DNA of 64,000 bases from JAAYAO01 sp051133435. Its GTDB lineage: Bacteria > Actinomycetota > Actinomycetes > Propionibacteriales > Propionibacteriaceae. Numbering within the stretch: the stretch's first letter is position 1; each line of letters begins with the position of its first letter. The position numbers and the translations under genes are program-made. Below are positions 18,581 to 25,681 of this stretch, one piece after another. The notes beneath the pieces were generated by a model that was not told where the DNA came from, did no database searches, and saw only the letters and a list, made by a program, of their open reading frames with translations. The stretch lies in assembly GCF_051133435.1 (NCBI RefSeq), contig NZ_JBPGNY010000002.1, positions 496,001 through 560,000 on the forward strand. Reading direction: 5' to 3'.

Positions 18581-19834
18581 TCAAGAGACTGAGATCGTCA
18601 CATCGCCCATGTCACTCCGAACATGCTTCAGCACAGATGACGGAATCCTGAAAGCCCGACCAGGGGAAGCCGGCCAGGGTGATCTGATTCTTGCTAGGCG
18701 TATCCCGGCTTGATGCACCTCGATCGTGGGCACCATCGTTAACTTGTCGACCCAGCACACGAGTTTTTCGCGCGCTGGGGCCGGACCAGTGGGTGCGTAA
18801 CGTGATGGTGACACCCACTTCAGCGATCCCTCAGTCGTGAGCCTTACCGATGGCCCCGAGCCACTGGCAGTGGTGAGGTACTCAAGGATGCGTTCGGCTA
18901 CAAACTGTCCCTCCAGAGAGACCACATCCGCTGTTTCGACCGGATGGTTGAGGTTGCCCGCCGCGAAGACTCCGGGCTTGGAGGTTTGCATACTGTTGTC
19001 GACCACAGGGGCTCCGCTTGCGTGGTCGATCTCCAAACCAGCAGACCAAGCGAGTTCGTAGTCAGGCACCCAGTTTCCCGTGAATACCACGGTGTCGCAC
19101 GCGAGGTGTTGTCGCTCCTTTGTGATGGCATCCTCGATTTCGACTGCTTCGACTCGGTGCTTTCCCTTGATCGCGATGACTCTGGAGTTCTGGACCACCT
19201 TGGTTCGGAAGAACGCTTTTCCGAGGTGATTGAAGAGCGCATATGACTCGGCCCGCGGGTGTTCCGATATCAAGGCCCTTGTGGCGCAGCCCGCCTCTTT
19301 GAGCGTCAGGACTGCAGACCAGGACACAAGTTCTGCTCCTACGACGATGGCTTCTTTACCAATGGTTTGGTGATGAACATGGACGGCGTTCTGCAGTTGT
19401 CCTGTCGTGTAGACGCCTTCGGGGCGGTCTCCCCAAACCATGCGCGCTGCCCGAGGACGTTCCCGTGCGCCGGTGGCCAGGAGCACGGCCTCAGCGTCCA
19501 CCTCGAAGAGCCCGTCTCGTGATGTGACTTGAAGAGCGCCTGTTTCCGCCCAACCGGTCACCTGAGCCTGAGTCCAGATACGCGCTCCGGCTGCTTGTGC
19601 TTCCCGCAGGAGCTTCTTTGCGTATTTGGGCCCGGTCATGAAGGATTTACGGTCGCGGATTCCGTATCCCAAGTGGTCGGAATGGCGCGGGATGCCACCA
19701 GCCTCCGATTCTCTTTCGATGACGAGTACCTCGCCACTGCAATGCGGTGCCAACTCTGCAGCGGCGCTGAGACCAGCGGGCCCGCCACCGACGATCGCAA
19801 CGGTGGGCTTCAACCGTTCAGTATTCCTAGCCAC
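18581..19834 (-). CDS. FAD-dependent oxidoreductase, GlpB-like subunit
   Basis: 417-residue flavoprotein with an N-terminal FAD fold (VAIVGGGPAGLSAAAELA, about 12-29), the motif LLATGARERPR near 115-125 and a second nucleotide fold near 160. Proteins of this type form a complex with GlpA-like dehydrogenases that have a BFD-type [2Fe-2S] end, as in anaerobic glycerol-3-phosphate dehydrogenases or opine oxidases. It follows such a gene with an 8-base overlap. The small DUF1667 protein that often completes these operons is absent. The exact substrate is unproven. Confidence 0.8.
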   Translation of the reverse strand: MARNTERLKPTVAIVGGGPAGLSAAAELAPHCSGEVLVIERESEAGGIPRHSDHLGYGIRDRKSFMTGPKYAKKLLREAQAAGARIWTQAQVTGWAETGALQVTSRDGLFEVDAEAVLLATGARERPRAARMVWGDRPEGVYTTGQLQNAVHVHHQTIGKEAIVVGAELVSWSAVLTLKEAGCATRALISEHPRAESYALFNHLGKAFFRTKVVQNSRVIAIKGKHRVEAVEIEDAITKERQHLACDTVVFTGNWVPDYELAWSAGLEIDHASGAPVVDNSMQTSKPGVFAAGNLNHPVETADVVSLEGQFVAERILEYLTTASGSGPSVRLTTEGSLKWVSPSRYAPTGPAPAREKLVCWVDKLTMVPTIEVHQAGIRLARIRSPWPASPGRAFRIPSSVLKHVRSDMGDVTISVS

Positions 19835-21221
19835 GATGGTGCTCCGTTCCGCGGTCTTCGAAGATCTGTCTTACTCGTGATCCGCAAAAGAATCCTTGGC
19901 AGCGGCCATTCATGGCTCGCGTTCTCCGACGGACACCTTCAAGAATTGGTGGTGGGATCGGCGAGGTCATCATGTCGCGAAGCTCCCCGAGAGTGACACG
20001 CTCGCAGAAGCAGACGATCTCCCCGTAATCGCCGTTCGTCTTGACGAGCTCAGCATCCTGATAGGGACGTCGGCTCGTCTCGCCGAGCGAGGGCAGCTTC
20101 ACCGGAGGGGGAATGCTCGGCCGCTCCGGTGGGAGGACGCCCTTGTCTTGCAGGAGCCCTTCGATGTACTCCGCCACCGCTATGGCAGAGGTCAAGCCTG
20201 TTGATCGAATCGCTGCCGCAATTACGTAGCGCCGCTCAACGTCCACTTCGATGAGGTAGTCCGATTGGTTGTTGGCCGCTCGAAGTCCGGCGTAGGCGGA
20301 GGTTACTTCTTGGTCAAGGAGGGCCGGCATGATCTTCTCGCCCTTTGCCAGGAGGAAATCGAAGCCCTCTTCACTGGTGGCCGTGTCAGTACGGTCTTCA
20401 AGATCGTCCGCCGTCGGTCCCAGCATTACGTTGCCGAAGATCGTTGGGCTGATGAGTACGCCTTTACCAACTTTTGAGGGCGCGGCCAGAACGATCTTCG
20501 GCACCATGGGGGCGGCGAGCTTGTCATACACCAGCAACTCACCGCGGCGAGGAGTCACCTCCAAGCGCTCGAAGCCGAACATGTGATCGATGTGGTCTGC
20601 GCCCAAGCCTGCCGCGTTAACCACCCAATCGGTCTTGATTTCGCCGGATGTTGTTTGTAGCACCGTCCGGTCTTCACCGATGTCCACTCCGATGACTCGA
20701 CATTCCAGGACGAGTTCGCAGCCGCGGTTGACCGCGTCGGACGCGAAGCCGAGTGCGACTGACCACGGATCGATGATGGACTCATCGGGGACAGCCAAGC
20801 CGCCTGCCGCTCCGGTCCCGAGGTGGGGTAGTTCCTCGTAAACCTCCTCCGGGCTCATCAGGTATGCCCGGTCATAACCGTTCTCTTCTGCCTTGGCCAG
20901 CAACGACGGCAGCGAGCTTGCTTGCTCCTGATCCCACGCGACCAGAATCGCCCCGGTCGTGTCGACGGATATGCCGGTGTCAGCGCAGTAGTGGAGCGTT
21001 AGATCGAAGCCGCGCCTGACCAGTTTGGCCTCCAGTGTCCCGGGTTTCGCATCGTAACCGGTGTGGAGAATTGCGGTATTGGCCTTTGATGTCCCCGCGC
21101 ACACGTCGGCAGCCGCATCGATCAGAGCGACGCTGCCGTAGCGAGCGGACAGGGCGCGGGCGATGGCGGCACCCACCACCCCAGCCCCGATGACTACAAC
21201 ATCAAAGCTCCCGGTTTCCAT
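19827..21221 (-). CDS. GlpA-like FAD dehydrogenase with C-terminal BFD-type [2Fe-2S] domain
   Basis: 464 residues. N-terminal FAD fold (VVVIGAGVVGAAIARALS), DAO-family core with YDKLAAPMVPKI and GPTADDLEDRT, then a C-terminal cysteine cluster: CFC in GEIVCFCERVT and RCQGFFCGSRV, the BFD-like [2Fe-2S] site. This matches the catalytic subunit of anaerobic-type glycerol-3-phosphate dehydrogenases. The start at 21221 has AGGAAG at good spacing; an ATG at 21257 overlapping the permease stop is the alternative. Adjacency to a glycerol kinase-like gene supports oxidation of a phosphorylated polyol. Confidence 0.82.
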   Translation of the reverse strand: METGSFDVVVIGAGVVGAAIARALSARYGSVALIDAAADVCAGTSKANTAILHTGYDAKPGTLEAKLVRRGFDLTLHYCADTGISVDTTGAILVAWDQEQASSLPSLLAKAEENGYDRAYLMSPEEVYEELPHLGTGAAGGLAVPDESIIDPWSVALGFASDAVNRGCELVLECRVIGVDIGEDRTVLQTTSGEIKTDWVVNAAGLGADHIDHMFGFERLEVTPRRGELLVYDKLAAPMVPKIVLAAPSKVGKGVLISPTIFGNVMLGPTADDLEDRTDTATSEEGFDFLLAKGEKIMPALLDQEVTSAYAGLRAANNQSDYLIEVDVERRYVIAAAIRSTGLTSAIAVAEYIEGLLQDKGVLPPERPSIPPPVKLPSLGETSRRPYQDAELVKTNGDYGEIVCFCERVTLGELRDMMTSPIPPPILEGVRRRTRAMNGRCQGFFCGSRVRQIFEDRGTEHHRG

Positions 21222-21256
21222 TGTCTTCCTGCCTCGAGCGCGTGATAGCTCCGGCA

Positions 21257-22432
21257 TCAGGCCTCCGTTTCCGGTTCCTCGTTCGGGTTCTCCGGATCCG
21301 CCGTTGTCGTGCCGGCCATCTGGGCAGACTCGGCAGTTGCGGTCCGGGGGTAACGCTTCCGTGCGATGATCATTGCCACTACGACCGCAAGGATTGCGGC
21401 GACGAACTTGCCGACCATCATCGGCACGATCATGTCAGGGGCGACACCGGCAGTGAATCCCAGGTGATCGCCGAGTACAGCCATGGCTGAGACCGCCCAC
21501 GCGGTATTGATGAACACTCCGCGCTTGTCCATGTCCTTCATGATCTGGAAGGTCGGGATGGCATTGGCCAAGGAGATAATGAGACCGCCGGACGCCACTT
21601 CATTGATACCCAGGAGCCGGCCAGCGGCCGACAGGGGCTTCTTGCCCAACTTCACGATGATGTACATCAACGGGAACGCGCCCATGAGGAACAAGCAGAT
21701 CTCGGCAACGATTTGCATACCTTCCGTCACCGGGACCAGTTCCCAACCGGACGGCATGATTTGCCAGCCCGTCAGGAACTCGAAGGCTCCGATGCCGAGT
21801 GCAATGGAGATGATCGCCACCAGGATCTTGCCGAAAACCAAGAAGCCCTTGGTCATCGCGTTCGGAATCCGCCACAGGCCCAGTGCGATGAGAACTGACG
21901 CGATGATGATTGGAACGAGGTTCGACAGCACCAATGCCGGGGGAAAGCCGGCCACAAGGCCACCGACGAGTACACCGAGCGGGATCGTGACAACGCCCAC
22001 GAGGACGCCCAGTGCGAATTCCGGCCGGTCTTCGACTTCGACGATGCCAAGCCCCACGGGGATGGTGAACACGACGGTACAACCCAGCATGGCTGCGAGG
22101 ATCGCACCGGCCAGCAGCCCAGCTTGCTCGTTGAGAGCCATTTCCTGGGCGAGGTGGAAACCTCCCATGTCGTTCGCCAGTAACGTCCCGGCAAACATCG
22201 AGGGATCGGCCCCCAACAAGGTGTAGACGGGGACGACGACGGGATTCAGAACCTTCGCGAGGATCGGCGCGAGTGAGATCATGCCGACCATCGAGAGGGC
22301 CAGTGGGGCGAATGTGACGAGTCCTTCTTCAAACTCTTTGCCCAAGCCAAACTTGTCACCTATTGCGCGATCAAGTGCTCCCACGAGAGCAAAGATTGCG
22401 ATCGCGACGATGATGATCTCGTTGATACCCAT
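21257..22432 (-). CDS. eutH: EutH-family permease
   Basis: 391-residue polytopic membrane protein matching EutH, the ethanolamine permease family. It starts MGINEI, and the hallmark GADPSMFAGTLLANDMGGF is near residues 70-90. About ten helices follow, ending in a hydrophilic tail. No ethanolamine lyase or microcompartment genes are nearby; it sits between a glycerol kinase-like gene (2 bases upstream) and GlpA/GlpB-like dehydrogenases, in the slot where GlpF or GlpT would be expected. It may therefore carry glycerol or another small hydroxy compound. Confidence 0.85.
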   Translation of the reverse strand: MGINEIIIVAIAIFALVGALDRAIGDKFGLGKEFEEGLVTFAPLALSMVGMISLAPILAKVLNPVVVPVYTLLGADPSMFAGTLLANDMGGFHLAQEMALNEQAGLLAGAILAAMLGCTVVFTIPVGLGIVEVEDRPEFALGVLVGVVTIPLGVLVGGLVAGFPPALVLSNLVPIIIASVLIALGLWRIPNAMTKGFLVFGKILVAIISIALGIGAFEFLTGWQIMPSGWELVPVTEGMQIVAEICLFLMGAFPLMYIIVKLGKKPLSAAGRLLGINEVASGGLIISLANAIPTFQIMKDMDKRGVFINTAWAVSAMAVLGDHLGFTAGVAPDMIVPMMVGKFVAAILAVVVAMIIARKRYPRTATAESAQMAGTTTADPENPNEEPETEA

Positions 22433-22434
22433 GG

Positions 22435-23850
22435 TTACAGCCCCATGTTCGCTTCGACCGCGGCGACCCATCGGTCGATGAATCTCTCGGCCTCTTCACT
22501 GCTGATTCCGGGTTCGTACCGGGCTTCTGGAGACCAATCGAAGGGGCCCTCGGAGACAGGCAGGTCCGGGTTGAGAGCAAGGCGCATGGCGGCTGCAGCC
22601 CCCAGTGCTGTCGCGTGTGCAGATGGATACGTTTCGACGGGGGCCTGTAAAAGATCGGACTGGATCTGCATCAGGACCTTGGAGTTCGTGAGTCCTCCGT
22701 CGACACGAAGTGCTTGTAGCTCGCCCCCGAGTTCATCACTGACCAGGCCGGCCAAGTGGGCAATCTGAGCGCAGATCCCTTCCATGACCGCACGGAGGAT
22801 CTGGGGCTTCCCGGTCGCGAGCTTCATCCCTGTGATGAAGGCACCCGTCTCGGGTTTCCACCAAGGGGCGGCCAGCCCGGCAAATGACGGACCGCAAATA
22901 ATGCCGTCCGAGGACTCAGGAGCGAGTGAGTCCATGGCTTCGGCCGAGGGGATGATGCCCAGTTCCCGCATCCACCGCACGGCTGATGCCGCCGTGTAGA
23001 CCTGACCATCCGAGCAGTAGTCGGTCTCGCCCCTCAGTGTCCAAGCTACGGATGTCGTCAATCCATTGGTGAACCTGGGTGCTGTCTTTCCCAGATTGAC
23101 CAGAATGAATGCACCGGTACCGTAGGTGCACTTACCTTCGCCACGCTCGAGGCAATTCTCGGCAAAGAGCGCAGCCTGCTGGTCCACGATGAGGCCGCCG
23201 AGCGGGATCTCTTCGCCAAATACAGAGGTCTGTCCGACGATCTCGTCGGAAGCCACAAGTCGGGGGAACTTCTCATTCTGCAGGCCGAAGATCTCGATGA
23301 GTTCGGAGTCCCAGTCGACCTGATCGATGTTGAAGAGCAGCGAACGCGAGGCTGTCGAGGTGTCTGTGACGAATTCGCCGGTCAGCCGATAGGCGATCCA
23401 CGTATCAGTGGTCGTAACCACACCTTCCTTGGTGACGTTCTCGCGAAGCCAGGTCATCTTCGGTGCGGTGAAGTACGAGTCCAGCACGAGGGCGGTGCGT
23501 TCGTGGATCAGATCAGCGTGCTCGCGCAATCTCTCGACGACGGTCTCAGCTCGACGGTCTTGCCAAACGATGCATCGACTCAGGGGCTCTCCCGTGTTGG
23601 GGTCCCAGGCGAGGATCGTTTCACCTTGGTTGGCCAATGCGACGCCCTCGATGGGCTTTCCGGCTTTTTCAATCGCTTCTTTCCCCGCTTCGATCAGCGA
23701 GTTGTAAAGCTCTTCGGGGTCCTGTTCGACCGCACCACCGGGTAGGTAGTCGGGGTTGATCGAATTCTCCGCGACTGCGTGGACGCCATCGTCATCCACG
23801 ACAACAGCCTTCGAACCGGAGGTGCCTTGGTCTAGAGCAAGGATCGCCAT
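22435..23850 (-). CDS. glpK: FGGY-family kinase, glycerol kinase-like
   Basis: 471 residues, slightly short for glycerol kinase (about 500). ATP-binding start LALDQGTSGSK; further matches are CIVWQDRR (about 93-100), DSYFTAPKMTW and VDQQAALF. Compared with E. coli GlpK, the substrate residues Glu84, Tyr135 and Asp245 have counterparts (Glu77, Tyr126, Asp223), but Arg83 is replaced by Gly76 (NQGET for NQRET). A glycerol-like but possibly different substrate is likely. The operon context supports phosphorylation before oxidation by the GlpA/GlpB-like pair. Confidence 0.82.
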   Translation of the reverse strand: MAILALDQGTSGSKAVVVDDDGVHAVAENSINPDYLPGGAVEQDPEELYNSLIEAGKEAIEKAGKPIEGVALANQGETILAWDPNTGEPLSRCIVWQDRRAETVVERLREHADLIHERTALVLDSYFTAPKMTWLRENVTKEGVVTTTDTWIAYRLTGEFVTDTSTASRSLLFNIDQVDWDSELIEIFGLQNEKFPRLVASDEIVGQTSVFGEEIPLGGLIVDQQAALFAENCLERGEGKCTYGTGAFILVNLGKTAPRFTNGLTTSVAWTLRGETDYCSDGQVYTAASAVRWMRELGIIPSAEAMDSLAPESSDGIICGPSFAGLAAPWWKPETGAFITGMKLATGKPQILRAVMEGICAQIAHLAGLVSDELGGELQALRVDGGLTNSKVLMQIQSDLLQAPVETYPSAHATALGAAAAMRLALNPDLPVSEGPFDWSPEARYEPGISSEEAERFIDRWVAAVEANMGL

Positions 23851-23922
23851 TGTCTTCCTGCTTCCTGTACCGGGCCAGCGGCATTGCTGGCGTGTGGAGA
23901 ACCCCCTGAAAAGGGGAGGGTG

Positions 23923-24684
23923 TTATGGAACGAGGAGCTTTCCTCCAGCGGCGGCAGTGGCCATGCGCTGGTCGTTGGTTAGACCTGAGTCCGTCACGAT
24001 CAGGTCCGGCTCATCGATAGGACATATCTGGAACGGTGCGACCCGACCGAACTTCGTGGAATCCGCGACGGCGAGAGATCTCTTGGCATTTCGCAGCATG
24101 ACGCGTTTCGTTTCGAGTTCGTCCGGGTTGTAGTCGGTGATCCCGGCGCGGGGGTCTACCGCTCCGGTGGAGATGATCGCCATGTCGGGGTAGACGCCAT
24201 CGAGGAACCGCAATGTTGCACCGCCGGACAGGCTGAGATCGCCCCGGCGCATGCGTCCCCCCGCAACCAGAACCGTGAGGTGGTCATGGTGGGCCAAGAG
24301 CATTGCGACATACACGGAAGTAGTCACGATCGTGCCCTGATAGTCGCGTGGGAGAGCGGTGACCACTGCCGCCACGGTTGTGCCCAGATCAAGGAACACC
24401 GTGCCCCCGGAGGGAAACAAGTCAACAACCGCTGTCGCGATCTCCGACTTCTCTTCGTTCTGCTCCAGTGCCCGGTCGGGGTAGGGCGCCTCCATCTGGT
24501 GGCCATCCAGAGAGACGGCGCCGCCGTGAACTCTCCTCAGGAGGCCCTTCTTCTCCAGGGCGCGGAAGTCTCGTCGAATTGTTTCGATGGACACGCCCAA
24601 GGAACTCGCAAGCTGCTCAGTTCGCAAGCTACTCGAAGCCTGCAACCCATCGATGATCCGTAGCCGCCGCTCTTCAGGGAGCAT
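23923..24684 (-). CDS. DeoR-family transcriptional regulator (GlpR-like)
   Basis: 253 residues. N-terminal DeoR helix-turn-helix with RTEQLASSLGVSIETIRRD and LLRRVHGGAV (about 20-60); C-terminal DeoRC phosphosugar-sensing domain with FLDLGTTVAAV, GGRMRRGDLSLSG and KFGRVAPF. The start at 24684 has a strong AAGGAGG. It heads the island operon with a gap of about 70 bases to the kinase gene. By family habit it should repress this operon and be released by a phosphorylated intermediate. Confidence 0.9.
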   Translation of the reverse strand: MLPEERRLRIIDGLQASSSLRTEQLASSLGVSIETIRRDFRALEKKGLLRRVHGGAVSLDGHQMEAPYPDRALEQNEEKSEIATAVVDLFPSGGTVFLDLGTTVAAVVTALPRDYQGTIVTTSVYVAMLLAHHDHLTVLVAGGRMRRGDLSLSGGATLRFLDGVYPDMAIISTGAVDPRAGITDYNPDELETKRVMLRNAKRSLAVADSTKFGRVAPFQICPIDEPDLIVTDSGLTNDQRMATAAAGGKLLVP

Positions 24685-24704
24685 GACACCTCCTTGTGTG
24701 AGGC

Positions 24705-24748
24705 ACATTACACCAAATCCACAGAAACGGGCAGAATCGGGCAGATTC
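24705..24748 (-). promoter_or_regulatory. Promoter and direct-repeat operator of the island operon
   Basis: On the minus strand a -10-like TAATGT (24705-24710) lies 17 bases from a -35 position occupied by two adjacent 10-base direct repeats, AATCTGCCCG and ATTCTGCCCG (24729-24748); a partial third unit TTTCTGTGG follows. Repeats over the -35 region beside a DeoR gene suggest autoregulation. Inference from layout. Confidence 0.45.
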
Positions 24749-24983
24749 CTTCAGGTTTTTTAGACGATGGGTTCTTGGAGCACGTCAGACCCGACATGGG
24801 CGGGCAAGGGCCATATGAGCAGCAGCGGGAGCCGAAGCCGGCGCGTTGGGGTATCCACGGAGCCCGGCAAGGCATGCTGCGCGGCAGCAGTAGCAGCGGT
24901 GAATTCAGGGAGAGCGCACGGGGTTCGGGTCCGGTTGGTTGTGACCCGCACACACCGACACTGTCGGCACCTGTTCAGCGCAA
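24749..24983. other. Non-coding right end of island
   Basis: About 235 bases with no supported gene. Short frames on both strands have no recognisable domain or ribosome-binding site. It may contain decayed sequence; I see no repeat or RNA gene before the repeat copy that follows. Confidence 0.5.
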
Positions 24984-25030
24984 GAACGTGTGACATCTTG
25001 TGCGACAGGCGAACAAAAAGTCACACGATA
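24984..25030. repeat. Palindromic repeat family 1, copy 3 (right flank of island)
   Basis: Core 24987-25027 is identical to 18527-18567 except for one base (A for T at 25020), and the GAT that follows is also shared. Outer arms CGTGTGAC and GTCACACG are perfect; the inner TTGT/ACAA stem is kept. It lies 20 bases beyond the end of the minus-strand ferredoxin gene, where it could also act as its terminator. Confidence 0.85.
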
Positions 25031-25049
25031 ATCGCCTGAACGGGAAACC

Positions 25050-25415
25050 TCAGGCGTCGGTGGCGTCCTCGGCCTCCGCTTTGGCAACCTGACGCATCTT
25101 CAACAGCATGCTGGACTTCACCAGCAGCCGCTCGTCGCGCAGTTCGATCGAGACATCGCCCTTGGGGACGGCCCGGCAGGCCAGGCAGGTGCCGTTGGCG
25201 TACTCCTCGTCCGACATCACGCTGCTGGCAATGTCGTACTCGTAGTCGACCTCGCCCTCATGAATATCGACCTTGCAGAAGGCGCAACCGCCTCGCCGGC
25301 AGGCGAACCGGCAGCCCAGACCCGCGGCCCGCATGGCGTCCAAGAGGGTCTCCCCGGGCTGAACCGTGATGGTCAGGTCGTCGGGAAGAATCGTGAGCCG
25401 GGTGGGCTGGGCCAT
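25050..25415 (-). CDS. Plant-type [2Fe-2S] ferredoxin
   Basis: 121-residue electron carrier. The cluster pattern C-X4-C-X2-C is seen in CRRGGCAFC, with the fourth ligand in GTCLAC about 30 residues later, as in CDP-4-dehydro-6-deoxyglucose reductase or oxygenase ferredoxin domains. The start at 25415 (MAQPTRLTIL) puts the fold at its normal N-terminus; an upstream ATG adds 24 unrelated residues. No partner oxygenase is adjacent, so its redox partner is unknown. Confidence 0.85.
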   Translation of the reverse strand: MAQPTRLTILPDDLTITVQPGETLLDAMRAAGLGCRFACRRGGCAFCKVDIHEGEVDYEYDIASSVMSDEEYANGTCLACRAVPKGDVSIELRDERLLVKSSMLLKMRQVAKAEAEDATDA

Positions 25416-25511
25416 GGCTGTGGTTCCTTTCCGCGGCAGTGCGGTCGTACGGTCGACTGGCATTCGTTCCGGCTTGCGTCGTACCATTGGCCCTCGGATC
25501 GGCAGATCCGC

Positions 25512-25584
25512 GGGGCATTAACTCAGTTGGTAGAGTGCTAGCTTTGCAAGCTGGAAGTCAGGGGTTCGAGTCCCCTATGCTCCA
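25512..25584 (+). tRNA. tRNA-Ala (anticodon TGC)
   Basis: A 73-base cloverleaf can be folded. The acceptor stem GGGGCAT pairs with ATGCTCC and includes the G3-U70 wobble that marks alanine tRNAs. The anticodon loop is TTTGCAA between CTAGC and GCTGG, and the T-arm GGGGTTCGAGTCCCC is perfect. The discriminator is A; CCA is not encoded. Confidence 0.95.
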
Positions 25585-25681
25585 CTTTCCTTCGCCGTAC
25601 GAATTCCGATGTTCCCCAAAGCGGAACGTATTCCGGCGCCCATCTCCGGCGAGCCACCGGCACCCAAACCGATTCGCGTTG

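Larger units (their letters stand above)
18571..24983. other. Lower-GC island, probably horizontally acquired
   Basis: About 6.4 kb carrying five minus-strand genes (two FAD enzymes, EutH-like permease, FGGY kinase, DeoR regulator). Base composition is visibly lower than the flanks: for example bases 19081-19140 have 32 G+C of 60, and 15001-15060 have 39 of 60. The island uses many A/T-ending codons that neighbouring genes avoid. It is bounded by two nearly identical direct copies of a palindromic repeat. No integrase or transposase is present, so the means of entry is unknown; a tRNA-Ala gene lies about 500 bases beyond the right edge. Confidence 0.65.

Noticed and set aside
21257..22432. 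Ethanolamine utilisation (eut) microcompartment locus suggested by EutH
   Set aside because: No EutB/C, shell protein, EutD/E/G or EutQ genes anywhere nearby; the context is a glycerol-type operon.
24694..24993. 100-codon plus-strand frame at the right end of the island
   Set aside because: No ribosome-binding site, no domain, overlaps the DeoR promoter and the repeat copy.
25512..25584. tRNA-Ala as the integration site of the island
   Set aside because: The composition change and direct repeats stop about 500 bases short of the tRNA, and no duplicated tRNA 3' end was seen at the left boundary.
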